NCBI GenBank assembly: GCA_910574885.1
Contig: CAJTDD010000031.1
Location: 1-56,320, forward strand
Reading direction: 5' to 3'
DNA length: 56,320 nucleotides
Source of the DNA: Lachnospiraceae bacterium
GTDB lineage: Bacteria; Bacillota; Clostridia; Lachnospirales; Lachnospiraceae
How positions within the stretch are numbered: position 1 is the first letter of the stretch; every line of letters begins with the position of its first letter. Positions 33,069 to 40,403 of this stretch are shown in pieces. The notes beneath the pieces were generated by a model, which saw only the letters and a list, made by a program, of their open reading frames with translations, was not told the DNA's origin and made no database searches. The translations under genes were made by a program, and so were the position numbers.

Positions 33069-33649
33069 TGCTTGACCTCCTTTCTGGCCCCGGTATCTTC
33101 GGGACACTTTGTCCCAAAGTCCGGGACGGTGCTTGCCACTTCATTTCCCCACACCTCCCAGCCGGGCGGGGACTGTCTGGCAAAAAGCTCCACCCGGGGC
33201 AGGTCGCCCATAAGGGCCACAATCTTTTCCCGGGCCTCGTCCGGCTTTTTGCTGTGGGCCTCAATGGGGGAAATGATAAACTGATGGATATTTGCCGCCT
33301 GCCGTCTGGGATGGCCCCTTGTTGCCAGCAGGCAGACCTCGGCGTTTCCCCTCGTCCAAAAGCCCAGCCCGTAAAACCAACTGTCCGCCTTTTTATTCTT
33401 TTTCAGCCAGACAAAGGCCACGGACTTATACTGGAAGCCCCACGCCTTAATAAGCCGCAGGGCCTCCGGGAGCTGGGGGAAAGTGGCCCACAAAAAAAGT
33501 GCGCTGTCCCTGGCGGCCAGATCCGCCACTGGGAGCGCACAAAGCTCATCGATCCCCATTGTGGGGTAATGGTTCTGTGCCGCCCCCTGGACTTTACTCC
33601 GCTGGTACTGCCAGGGGGGATCGGCATAAATGATAGAATAGTCTCCGAT
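33056..33649 (-). CDS. MT-A70 family adenine methyltransferase, apparently without ATG start
   Basis: The MT-A70 fold is complete only if translation begins at ATC at 33649: it gives GDYSIIYADPPWQYQRSK with the catalytic DPPW at about residue 10, then LFLWATFPQLPEAL, WLKKNKKADSWFYGLGFWTR and ELFARQSPPGWEVWGNEV. AAAGGAG lies exactly 7 bases before that ATC. The first ATG in frame, at 33559, would delete DPPW. No ATG, GTG or TTG exists upstream in frame. It methylates adenine (N6) in DNA, probably as anti-restriction. The C-terminus runs through palindrome copy 10. Confidence 0.7.
   Translation of the reverse strand: MGDYSIIYADPPWQYQRSKVQGAAQNHYPTMGIDELCALPVADLAARDSALFLWATFPQLPEALRLIKAWGFQYKSVAFVWLKKNKKADSWFYGLGFWTRGNAEVCLLATRGHPRRQAANIHQFIISPIEAHSKKPDEAREKIVALMGDLPRVELFARQSPPGWEVWGNEVASTVPDFGTKCPEDTGARKEVKQCLM
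33101..33115. repeat. Dispersed palindrome copy 10 (GGGACA-CTT-TGTCCC)
   Basis: Inside the 3' end of the MT-A70 gene and just before the PrgI start at 33068. Confidence 0.85.
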
Positions 33650-33651
33650 AG

Positions 33652-34446
33652 TTACACTCCTTTCTCCCCGGACTCCACCGACACCCGGGCGGTATGGATG
33701 CGCTCGCTGGCGGCGGCATAAAAGGCCGGGGCTGTTTCAAAGCATACAAAACGGCGGCCCGTGTTGAGGGCGGCAACAGCGGTAGTGCCGCTCCCGGCGC
33801 AGATGTCCGCCACCACCTCCCCGGGCCGGGTGTAGGTCTTGATGAAATACTCGCACAGCTCCACGGGTTTCTGCGTGGGATGGACGGTGCGCTGTACCGA
33901 GGAAAAGGCAAGCAGGTTTCCGGGAAAGCGCAGGCCGTCCTCCGACCCGCTGCTGGAACGCAGGAATTTTCCATAGTTGGGGCTGTTGCTCCCCTCCCGG
34001 GAGATTTTCTTATAGGGCTTGCCCTGTTCAAACTGCGGATTGTAATAGGGGAGCTTTTGGTAAAATACCAAAATATTCTCCGTCCGCTTTAAGGGGGCCC
34101 GCCTTGCGTTGAGAAAGCCGGTACAACGGCTTTTGTACCATACCCACTCATAGCGGAGCATGGCAAGGTTGGATGCCCCCAGCACTTTATCATAGGGGCA
34201 CTGTGCGAAGAACAGCACAGCCCCATTAGGCTTGACGGCCCACTTGACCGCCTCCCACAGCTCCGGGAGCGGCAGGGGCACATCCCAAAAGTTCCGGGTG
34301 GTGCCGTAGGGCGGATCGGTTAAGAGCATATCAACCGAGTGTTCCGGCAGGGAGCGCAGGCCCTCGATGCCGTTCATAAGGAACAGGCCCTCGGAGAGCT
34401 CCGCAGACTTCGGGACACTTTGTCCCAAAGTTCTCTCAGCGGTCAT
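33652..34446 (-). CDS. DNA methyltransferase (N6-adenine or N4-cytosine, beta class)
   Basis: A 264-residue enzyme with the catalytic motif MLLTDPPYGTTRNFWD at about residue 40 preceding the SAM motif ADICAGSGTTAVAAL at about 220, the order of the beta class. YDKVLGASNLAMLRYEWVWYK and HPTQKPVELCEYFI are typical of phage and element methylases. No restriction gene is adjacent, so protection of the element during transfer is likely. The first residues, TLGQSVPKS, are the translation of palindrome copy 11. The start at 34446 has GGAGG 6 bases upstream. Confidence 0.9.
   Translation of the reverse strand: MTAERTLGQSVPKSAELSEGLFLMNGIEGLRSLPEHSVDMLLTDPPYGTTRNFWDVPLPLPELWEAVKWAVKPNGAVLFFAQCPYDKVLGASNLAMLRYEWVWYKSRCTGFLNARRAPLKRTENILVFYQKLPYYNPQFEQGKPYKKISREGSNSPNYGKFLRSSSGSEDGLRFPGNLLAFSSVQRTVHPTQKPVELCEYFIKTYTRPGEVVADICAGSGTTAVAALNTGRRFVCFETAPAFYAAASERIHTARVSVESGEKGV
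34412..34426. repeat. Dispersed palindrome copy 11 (GGGACA-CTT-TGTCCC)
   Basis: Within codons 6-14 of the DNA methyltransferase gene, also 10 bases before the SpoVG-domain stop. Confidence 0.85.
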
Positions 34447-35218
34447 CCCGGGCCTCCTTTTTCTTTGCCGGGGCAGGCCGGGCGGCGTTTTCCTTTCCCG
34501 CCTCCTTTGCGGCCTGGGCCATCTGCTCCCTTATGGGGGCAGGCCGCACCGCCTCGGCTCTTGCAATCAATTTTTCCACGGCCACATGGTACGCTTGGGC
34601 GGCAATCTCATTGATCCGATCCCGGGTGGCCTGGTCTGGAACCCGCACCGTGGAGCGGTAGCCCGTCCTGCTGGTGGGATCGGGCTTTGAGGGAGCCCCT
34701 AAAAAAATCCCGTTTTTCCCGTCCACCACTTTAAAATCGTCAATCACAACACCGCCGATGGTTACGCTGGCAAAGCCGATCAGTTTCCCCTGCGGCTCAA
34801 TGGGCCGCACCGATACTTCAATGGGAACAGCCTCCTTCAGCATGGCGTCCGTCCTCATTTTCACGGCCTCGTCTATGGTTACGCCTTTGACCTCGGCCAG
34901 CTCCGCAATCGGAACCTCAAAAAGCCAGCGTCTTTCCTCTGCGGCGATCTGTTCCGGGGTCAGTATTACATCCTTACTCAGTCCTGTTTCCTCCTTTCCG
35001 GGCGTGGGTATGACAGCCCCGCCCTCATACTCATAGCCTGCCGCATGGATCGCGGACAGGGTTTCCGCTGATACCCTGCCATTCAAAAGCAAGTCCGTAT
35101 CAGCCATAAACGCCAGCGTGTCCCGCTGGGTAAATTCCTCCGGGAGCTTGCCGTTCCATGTCCGGCGCATTTCCCCGTCCGGGCCTGGTTTGTAACGGGT
35201 GGGGGCCCGTCTTGGCAT
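34436..35218 (-). CDS. Element protein with SpoVG domain
   Basis: A 260-residue protein. Residues about 135-185 match SpoVG (VSVRPIEPQGKLIGFASVTI, then DDFKVVDGKNGIFLGAPSKP), a small domain that binds RNA or DNA and regulates transcription. The N-terminal 130 residues include a DUF-like segment with TLAFMADTDLLLNGRVSAET. The C-terminus is basic and Ala/Pro-rich. SpoVG domains recur in conjugative elements of this type, where the role is probably regulatory. It overlaps the methylase gene by 11 bases. Confidence 0.85.
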   Translation of the reverse strand: MPRRAPTRYKPGPDGEMRRTWNGKLPEEFTQRDTLAFMADTDLLLNGRVSAETLSAIHAAGYEYEGGAVIPTPGKEETGLSKDVILTPEQIAAEERRWLFEVPIAELAEVKGVTIDEAVKMRTDAMLKEAVPIEVSVRPIEPQGKLIGFASVTIGGVVIDDFKVVDGKNGIFLGAPSKPDPTSRTGYRSTVRVPDQATRDRINEIAAQAYHVAVEKLIARAEAVRPAPIREQMAQAAKEAGKENAARPAPAKKKEARDDR

Positions 35219-35240
35219 ATCCCGCCTCCTTTCCGGCCTT

Positions 35241-35255
35241 GGGACAAAGTGTCCC
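35241..35255. repeat. Dispersed palindrome copy 12 (GGGACA-AAG-TGTCCC)
   Basis: In the 47-base gap between the VirB6/TrbL gene and the SpoVG gene, the rightmost copy seen. Confidence 0.85.
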
Positions 35256-35265
35256 GAAGTCCTGT

Positions 35266-36132
35266 TTAATGCGCCCCGAAGATGCGCTGGGCGATGCCGC
35301 CAGTCTTAAACAGCATAAAGCACAAAAGCACCGTGTAGCCGATGGTGCCCCATATCGCCCCGATAGGGTCGCCGCTTGTGGCGATGCCCTGGATCAGCAC
35401 CGCATAGATGGCCACGCATACCAGAATGAGCATTCCTTGAAAGCCCACGGCGAACAGGGATTTTAGATAGTTCTGCCCTGCGCCGCCAAGCTCACGGTTT
35501 GCAAGGGTGGCAACGGGGAGCGGGGCTAAACTGGTCAGCAAATAAATTTCCAGCATCCTGCCATACACCAAAACAAAAATAATGATCCCCATGATCTGCA
35601 TGGTCACGCCGATAATGGAGGACTGGAGCCACAGGCCAAGGAGCGGCCCTAAATCCATCGCCTCCAGCGTGGTTTCCAGCTCGGCCAGCATATCCGGGGT
35701 AATATCCGTGGAGCCCTGGATCAGCCCCGCCGCACTGGAGATGGCGCTCTGTGACACATCGAACACGGCCATTACAATGTTAAAGGTGTTGGAGAGAATG
35801 AGGATGGCGCAGGCGGTTTTGAATACCCATTTGTAGATATTCGCCACATCAAACTCGTGCATATTGTTTTTTTCAAGAAGCATCTGGATAAGCTCATAGG
35901 TGGCAACAAAGGTCAGCACCAGCCCGGCGATGGGTAAGATCACCGTTTCGGAAAGCTGGCGGATGAGGGAGAAAACCCCGGCGTTCCATGCCGCCGGGGT
36001 CGTCCCTACCTGTACCGCAATCTCTCCGACTTTGGCGTTGACGGTATCAAAGAGCCCCTCCAGGTTCCCCATGATGCCGCCGACCAAGAGCTCCCGTATC
36101 CAGTCCTCGAGCCAGTCGGTGAGAAAATCCAT
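35266..36132 (-). CDS. VirB6/TrbL-like conjugal transfer membrane protein
   Basis: A 288-residue protein with an amphipathic start (MDFLTDWLEDWIRELLVGGI) and six or so transmembrane helices (about 55-80, 95-120, 160-185, 195-215, 225-250, 255-280). It corresponds to the CD1112-like VirB6/TrbL component that forms the inner-membrane channel. The start at 36132 follows AAGGAGGGCTT, which overlaps the maff2 stop. Directly upstream maff2 is broken by element 2, so its transcription may now depend on element 2 DNA. Confidence 0.88.
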   Translation of the reverse strand: MDFLTDWLEDWIRELLVGGIMGNLEGLFDTVNAKVGEIAVQVGTTPAAWNAGVFSLIRQLSETVILPIAGLVLTFVATYELIQMLLEKNNMHEFDVANIYKWVFKTACAILILSNTFNIVMAVFDVSQSAISSAAGLIQGSTDITPDMLAELETTLEAMDLGPLLGLWLQSSIIGVTMQIMGIIIFVLVYGRMLEIYLLTSLAPLPVATLANRELGGAGQNYLKSLFAVGFQGMLILVCVAIYAVLIQGIATSGDPIGAIWGTIGYTVLLCFMLFKTGGIAQRIFGAH

Positions 36133-36141
36133 AAGCCCTCC

Positions 36142-36225
36142 TTAGAACAAGCCGGACAGCAGGGGGATTAGCGTGGTGCCCAAAAGGATGATACCGCCGC
36201 CCGCCATGAGCTGTTTTATCCCCAA
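36142..36225 (-). pseudogene. 3' end of maff2, cut by element 2
   Basis: The frame LGIKQLMAGGGIILLGTTLI then PLLSGLF and stop is the C-terminal half of the Maff2 family, a small double-helix membrane protein encoded before VirB6/TrbL in these elements. In frame upstream a TAA appears immediately, where element 2 sequence begins. The N-terminal half should be found at the far end of element 2. Confidence 0.75.
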
Positions 36226-36261
36226 TTAGGTGTAAAAACTCTGCTCGATGGCGGGCGGCGG
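36194..36261. repeat. Inverted repeat across the element 1/element 2 junction
   Basis: CCGCCGCCCGCCATGAG (36194-36210, inside maff2) is repeated in reverse complement at 36244-36261 as CTC-G-ATGGCGGGCGGCGG with one extra base. The arms are separated by 33 bases that contain the maff2 break. The right arm is outside any transfer gene and belongs to element 2's end. Confidence 0.75.
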
Positions 36262-36313
36262 CGTACAAAAAATCTATATGGTGTTGTTAAGAGAACCGTC
36301 CCGGCGGGACAGG

Positions 36314-37846
36314 TCAGGCAGTGACCTGTTCCACCTCCGGGATGGGTTTGAGATTAAAATGAATTTCGATAGAAATGTGTCTTGTTTTATTTTCGTCAAT
36401 GCGCTCATGCACGACGATTTCTTTGATTAAGCGGTTGAGGGTGGCTGCGTCCAGCTCTGTGATGTTGGCGTATTCCTGAATGGCTTCCACCCATTGTTTT
36501 GCGTCATTGGCAAGCTGGACTTCATCGGACAGCCGCTTCCTGCCCTCGGACACTTTTGTTTTAAGCTCCGTCTGCTCGGTCTGTGTCCTTTCCAGCATGG
36601 TGTTGAAGTTCTGCTCACTGATACGCCCTGCAATCATATCCTCATAAAGCCGCATTACCATTTTGTTCAGAACCTCAATCCGTTCCTCGTCCCTTGTAAG
36701 GGAGCGTTCCATTGCTTCCCGCTGTTCCCGCTGCTCGGCTTCACAGGTATTGGTCAGGCGGTCGGCAACCGCTTCCCCGTCCATCAGGGCAGCTCTGGCA
36801 CATTCCCGTATTTTCCGCAGCACATGGCTGTAAAGGGTGTCATAATCAATCCGGTGCTGGGTGCAGTGGTTCTTTCCAAAGGCATTGTAGGTCTTGCAGG
36901 AGTATATCCGCTGGGGATGTTTTGCGTTTGTGTAGCGTATCGTCAGCGACTTCCCACACTCGCCGCATTTTAGCAGTCCGGCAAACAGGCTGATTTCATT
37001 GGTCTGCCCCGGACGCTGGCGGGATTTCAGCTTGTTCTGCACAATGTCAAAACTCATGCGGTCAATCAGCGGTTCATGCTGTCCCTCCACCACAATCCAG
37101 TCCTCCGGCTTCTTTTCCCCAATCGTGCCGATTTTGAAGCGGTAGTCTTTTTTCTGGGAAGCAATCGCCCCGGTGTAGACGGGATTCATCAAAAGGTCTT
37201 TGATAACGGAGAAGTCCCACATATACCGCCCGTTTTCCGGGTCTTTCTTTTCCCATTTGGTGCGGGTATTGCGAAGCCCCCGTTCCCGATTCCACCATGT
37301 GGGGCAGGGGATTTTTTCTTCCTCCAGCCGTCTGCGGATATAGTTCGGACCATGACCGTTCAGGGCATATCCGAAAATCAGCCGCACAATCGGGGCGGTT
37401 TCCTCGTCAATGAGCAGATGGTTTTTGTCCTCCGGGTCTTTCCGATACCCAAACGGGGCAAGACACCCGGTAAACTGTCCTTTCTGCGCTTTCAGAAGAT
37501 AAGAGGAATGGACTTTCTTGGAAATATCCTTGCTGTACATCTCGTTCAGGATATTTTTGAACGGGGCGATGTCGTTGTTATCCCGCAGGGTGTCGATACC
37601 ATCATTCATGGCGATATAGCGGACACCGTTTCTTGGGAAAAAGTCCTCAATCAAATGCCCGGTTTGCAGATAGTTCCGCCCCAGTCGGCTGAGGTCTTTC
37701 GTGATAACAAGGTTGATTTGCCTGCGCTCAATGGCTCTCAACATCCTCTGTAAATCAGGACGCTCCATGTTAAGACCTGTGAAGCCATCGTCCTGATAGA
37801 CTGCCACAACCTCCCATCCCTGCTTTTCGCAGTATTTTTCCAGCAT
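36314..37846 (-). CDS. Large serine recombinase of element 2, start unclear
   Basis: From the ATG at 37846 the protein (510 residues) has most of a serine recombinase: the DGFTGLNMERPDLQRML and KDLSRLGRNYLQTGHLIEDF parts of the catalytic domain, the recombinase domain, a zinc ribbon (CGECGKSLTIRY ... CKTYNAFGKNHCTQH) and a coiled coil. The frame continues upstream to 37954 and there encodes NSRDDDLQGESASIANQRD, which should contain the catalytic serine, but it has no ATG, GTG or TTG. So the active enzyme needs a non-standard start, or the 5' end has been replaced. It lies at the left end of element 2 and presumably moves it. Confidence 0.82.
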   Translation of the reverse strand: MLEKYCEKQGWEVVAVYQDDGFTGLNMERPDLQRMLRAIERRQINLVITKDLSRLGRNYLQTGHLIEDFFPRNGVRYIAMNDGIDTLRDNNDIAPFKNILNEMYSKDISKKVHSSYLLKAQKGQFTGCLAPFGYRKDPEDKNHLLIDEETAPIVRLIFGYALNGHGPNYIRRRLEEEKIPCPTWWNRERGLRNTRTKWEKKDPENGRYMWDFSVIKDLLMNPVYTGAIASQKKDYRFKIGTIGEKKPEDWIVVEGQHEPLIDRMSFDIVQNKLKSRQRPGQTNEISLFAGLLKCGECGKSLTIRYTNAKHPQRIYSCKTYNAFGKNHCTQHRIDYDTLYSHVLRKIRECARAALMDGEAVADRLTNTCEAEQREQREAMERSLTRDEERIEVLNKMVMRLYEDMIAGRISEQNFNTMLERTQTEQTELKTKVSEGRKRLSDEVQLANDAKQWVEAIQEYANITELDAATLNRLIKEIVVHERIDENKTRHISIEIHFNLKPIPEVEQVTA

Positions 37847-38054
37847 ATCACGCTGGTTTGCGATACTGGCACTTTCGCCTTGCAGGTCATCGTCTCTGGA
37901 GTTGTCATTTTGGTGGAGAGCAGAAAACCGTATAGAATCAGCAGAAAAGCGTAACTACACCTTTTATCAATACCCACACATAACACTCTTTTTACACCTT
38001 TGAACATAAAGCCGTATTCCTATATAATCAAACCATGAAAGGATGGTGTTGATT

Positions 38055-38234
38055 ATGAGAGAAAAGAGAAATCATTTATATGTGGACAACCAAGAACGGA
38101 GCATTTTGTTACATAGCCTTGTGGAACTGAAAAACCAGCTCATACAGCAGGGCAGATATACAGACTGCGTTGACGAACTGATATTTAAGGTTGTAAACGC
38201 ACCCGTCAAGAGAATGAAAATTGAATATGTCTAA
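38055..38234 (+). CDS. Small basic element protein, 59 residues
   Basis: MREKRNHLYVDNQERSILLH then SLVELKNQLIQQGRYTDCVD: a short helical protein of unknown function. An in-frame ATG at 38043 gives four more residues. It is followed at once by a terminator and precedes parA. Small proteins of this kind are common near the recombinase end of Firmicutes elements. Confidence 0.7.
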   Translation: MREKRNHLYVDNQERSILLHSLVELKNQLIQQGRYTDCVDELIFKVVNAPVKRMKIEYV

Positions 38235-38247
38235 GGCACATCACAGA

Positions 38248-38290
38248 GCCGCTTATTCTTGTTGTTTTTTAAGAGTAAGCGGCTTTTTTG
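38248..38290 (+). terminator. Terminator after the 59-residue gene
   Basis: Arms GCCGCTTATTCTT and AAGAGTAAGCGGC (one G-U) followed by TTTTTT. Located 14 bases after the stop. Confidence 0.88.
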
Positions 38291-38310
38291 CGTTCTCTGG
38301 TACTCTTACA

Positions 38311-38333
38311 TAGCCACCTTGACAAAGTGGCTA
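38311..38333 (+). promoter_or_regulatory. Inverted repeat before parA, possible operator
   Basis: TAGCCAC and GTGGCTA flank CTTGACAAA, which includes a TTGACA. It lies 28 bases before the parA start and just after the terminator. It could be a -35 covered by an operator, or a translational control hairpin. No clear -10 was found at the right distance. Confidence 0.4.
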
Positions 38334-38360
38334 AATCTATGCGAAAGGAGGACGCACCCT

Positions 38361-39188
38361 ATGTCAAATTGCAAAGTAATCGCTTTAACCAACCAGAAAG
38401 GCGGCGTTGGAAAGACCACCACGGCGGTCAATCTGGGTGTGGCTCTGGCACAGCAGGGCAAAAAAGTTTTGCTGATTGATGCCGATGCACAGGCAAATTT
38501 AACCATGTCTCTCGGTTACAGCCGACCAGACGATTTGCCCGATACGCTCTCGACTATCATGCAGGACATCATTGATGATAAACCCGTTGATGTTTCCAGA
38601 AGCATCCTGCACCATGACGAGGGCGTTGACCTACTCCCGTCCAACATTGAGCTGTCTGGGCTGGAAGTAAGACTGATAAACGCCATAAGCCGTGAAAGCG
38701 TGCTGAAAACCTGCATCAATGAGGTGAAAAAGAATTACGATACTGTCCTCGTTGATTGTATGCCGAGCTTGGGGATGCTGACAATCAATGCGCTTGCGGC
38801 TGCTAACAGCGTGGTTATCCCGACACAGCCCCATTATCTTTCCGCCAAAGGCTTAGAGCTGTTGCTTCGCTCCGTGTCTAAAGTGAAACGGCAAATCAAT
38901 CCCCATCTGCGGATTGACGGTATCTTAATGACGATGGTAATGCCACGCACGAACATCTCTAAGGAAATCACGGCAACGGTTAAAAGTGCCTACGGGCAGA
39001 GGATTAAAGTGTTTGATACCCAGATACCCCACTCCATCCGTGCCGTGGAAGCCACCGCAGAGGGCAAGAGCATTTTTGCCTACGACAAAGGCGGCAAGGT
39101 AGCCGCCGCTTACGAGCAGTTCGGAAAGGAGGTGGCAGAGCTTGGCGAAAAACAGAGGAAGCAAAATCGAGCTGACCGCATACGATGA
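38361..39188 (+). CDS. parA: ParA family partition ATPase
   Basis: A 275-residue protein starting MSNCKVIALTNQKGGVGKTT at 38361 (AAAGGAGG 9 bases upstream). The deviant Walker A KGGVGKTT, Walker A' VLLIDADAQANLT and Walker B VLVDCMPSLGML are intact. ParA ATPases move or position DNA with ParB; in conjugative elements they may stabilise the excised circle. It overlaps parB by 47 bases. Confidence 0.95.
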   Translation: MSNCKVIALTNQKGGVGKTTTAVNLGVALAQQGKKVLLIDADAQANLTMSLGYSRPDDLPDTLSTIMQDIIDDKPVDVSRSILHHDEGVDLLPSNIELSGLEVRLINAISRESVLKTCINEVKKNYDTVLVDCMPSLGMLTINALAAANSVVIPTQPHYLSAKGLELLLRSVSKVKRQINPHLRIDGILMTMVMPRTNISKEITATVKSAYGQRIKVFDTQIPHSIRAVEATAEGKSIFAYDKGGKVAAAYEQFGKEVAELGEKQRKQNRADRIR

Positions 39189-40086
39189 CCTCTTTGAAAC
39201 GGACGAGAGCCGTGCGGAAGCGAATCTAAGCAAAATTAGGGAAATCCCGATTGCGGAGATTGACGAGTTCCCAGACCACCCGTTCAAGGTCTTGATGGAT
39301 GAGGACATGGAGCAGCTTGTGGACAGCATAAAGCGGAGCGGCGTAATGACCCCTGCTACTGTCCGCCAGAAAGAGGGCGGGCGGTATGAGCTAATCAGCG
39401 GTCACAGGAGGAAAAAGGCTTGTGAGCTTGCAGGGCTTGAAATGCTCAAATGCGAGGTTAAGGAGCTGACCCGTGACGAAGCTATCATTGTCATGGTTGA
39501 GAGCAATCTCCAAAGGACTACTATCTTGCCGAGTGAGAAAGCCTTTGCGTATAAGATGCGGCTTGAAGCGATGAAACGGCAGGGACAGCGAAGTGATTTA
39601 ACTTCGTCGCCAGTGGCGACTAAGTTACAGAGTGGGCGTTCTGATAAAGAATTAGGCGAACTGGTTGGAGAAAGCAAAGACCAGATACGTCGCTATATCC
39701 GTCTGACCGAGCTTGTACCCGAAATCCTGCAAATGGTAGATGAACGCCAGATTGCTTTCCGCCCTGCGGTGGAAATCTCCTATCTGTCCGAGGAACAGCA
39801 ATATACGCTTTTAGAAGCGATGGGCTACAATGATGCCACGCCCTCTCTTGCACAGGCTATCAAGATGAAAAAGTTCATGCAGGAGGGAAAGCTCACGGAC
39901 GGGGTTATCCAGAGCATCATGCAGGAGGAAAAGCCGAACCAGAAAGAGAAGCCCGCCTTTAAGGACGAGCGGATAACCAAGCTCATACCAAAATCCATCC
40001 CCAGAGGGCAGGAAACGGATTTTGTCGTAAAGGCGTTGGAGTTTTATAACCGCCACTTGCAGCGGAGCAAGGCTCACGAGAGGTAG
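39142..40086 (+). CDS. parB: ParB family partition protein
   Basis: A 314-residue protein with the ParB nuclease-fold motifs (IPIAEIDEFPDHPFKV, GGRYELISGHRRKKACELAG) and the family arginine patch VMVESNLQRTTILPSEKAFA, then a KorB-like helix-turn-helix region (GRSDKELGELVGESKDQIRR). The start is a TTG at 39142 with GGAGG 9 bases upstream, inside parA, so the genes are coupled. It would bind parS-like sites on element 2, which I could not locate. Confidence 0.93.
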   Translation: MAKNRGSKIELTAYDDLFETDESRAEANLSKIREIPIAEIDEFPDHPFKVLMDEDMEQLVDSIKRSGVMTPATVRQKEGGRYELISGHRRKKACELAGLEMLKCEVKELTRDEAIIVMVESNLQRTTILPSEKAFAYKMRLEAMKRQGQRSDLTSSPVATKLQSGRSDKELGELVGESKDQIRRYIRLTELVPEILQMVDERQIAFRPAVEISYLSEEQQYTLLEAMGYNDATPSLAQAIKMKKFMQEGKLTDGVIQSIMQEEKPNQKEKPAFKDERITKLIPKSIPRGQETDFVVKALEFYNRHLQRSKAHER

Positions 40087-40403
40087 AACAGGCAAGATGG
40101 GGATTTTGGCATGGAACGCCGAAGGAGAAGTCTGCCCCTTTGAGGGACAGCAAATTTTTTTCGGCTTCCCCCTCTCCACACCTCTCCCCCTTGATACTGC
40201 CAGTAACTATCCGAGAAAAGAAATATGCGTAGGCAACGAGCCAAGCGGACGTGCTTGCACGGACATTTGGCGACTGCCACGACAGCCGAATGACTTGTGC
40301 CTTGTTATGAGTTATTCGGTATAAAGGCTGTCCAGAGGGGCAGCTTTTTCTGTCAGTAAATCAATGAGCAACTATCAACATGAGAACGAACAGGAGGTAA
40401 CGA
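40087..40403. other. Intergenic region parB to adhesin
   Basis: About 315 bases. A 75-codon frame at 40097-40324 has no recognisable product. The stretch contains short inverted repeats (GTGC-TT-GCAC near 40252) and a hairpin with a T run at 40326-40349. The adhesin promoter should lie at its end. Confidence 0.45.
40326..40349 (+). terminator. Terminator before the adhesin gene
   Basis: GGCTGTCC and GGGGCAGC arms around AGA, followed by TTTTT. Probably ends the parAB transcript. Confidence 0.7.

Larger units (their letters stand above)
16185..36225 (-). mobile_element. Integrative conjugative element 1 (edges approximate, interrupted on the right)
   Basis: A contiguous set of transfer genes reads on the minus strand: serine recombinase, sigma-like regulator, relaxase, MobC, VirB4, PrgI, NlpC/P60, VirB6/TrbL and accessory DUF4315/DUF4366/SpoVG/methyltransferase genes. 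The right side stops inside maff2 where element 2 begins. The coupling protein VirD4, expected next to maff2, is not in the window. Twelve palindromes of one kind mark it throughout. Edges are my estimate from the recombinase end and the maff2 break. Confidence 0.8.

Noticed and set aside
17999..35255. Reading the dispersed palindromes as transcription terminators
   Set aside because: They lack T runs, several lie inside translated genes, and the spacer of three bases is too short for a normal loop.
37738..38007. An 89-codon frame overlapping the element 2 recombinase start
   Set aside because: Most of it is antiparallel in character or a shifted reading of the recombinase; only kept as a possible frameshift partner.
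40097..40324. A 75-codon frame between parB and the adhesin
   Set aside because: No recognisable protein; inverted repeats and a terminator in the same stretch suggest a non-coding region.
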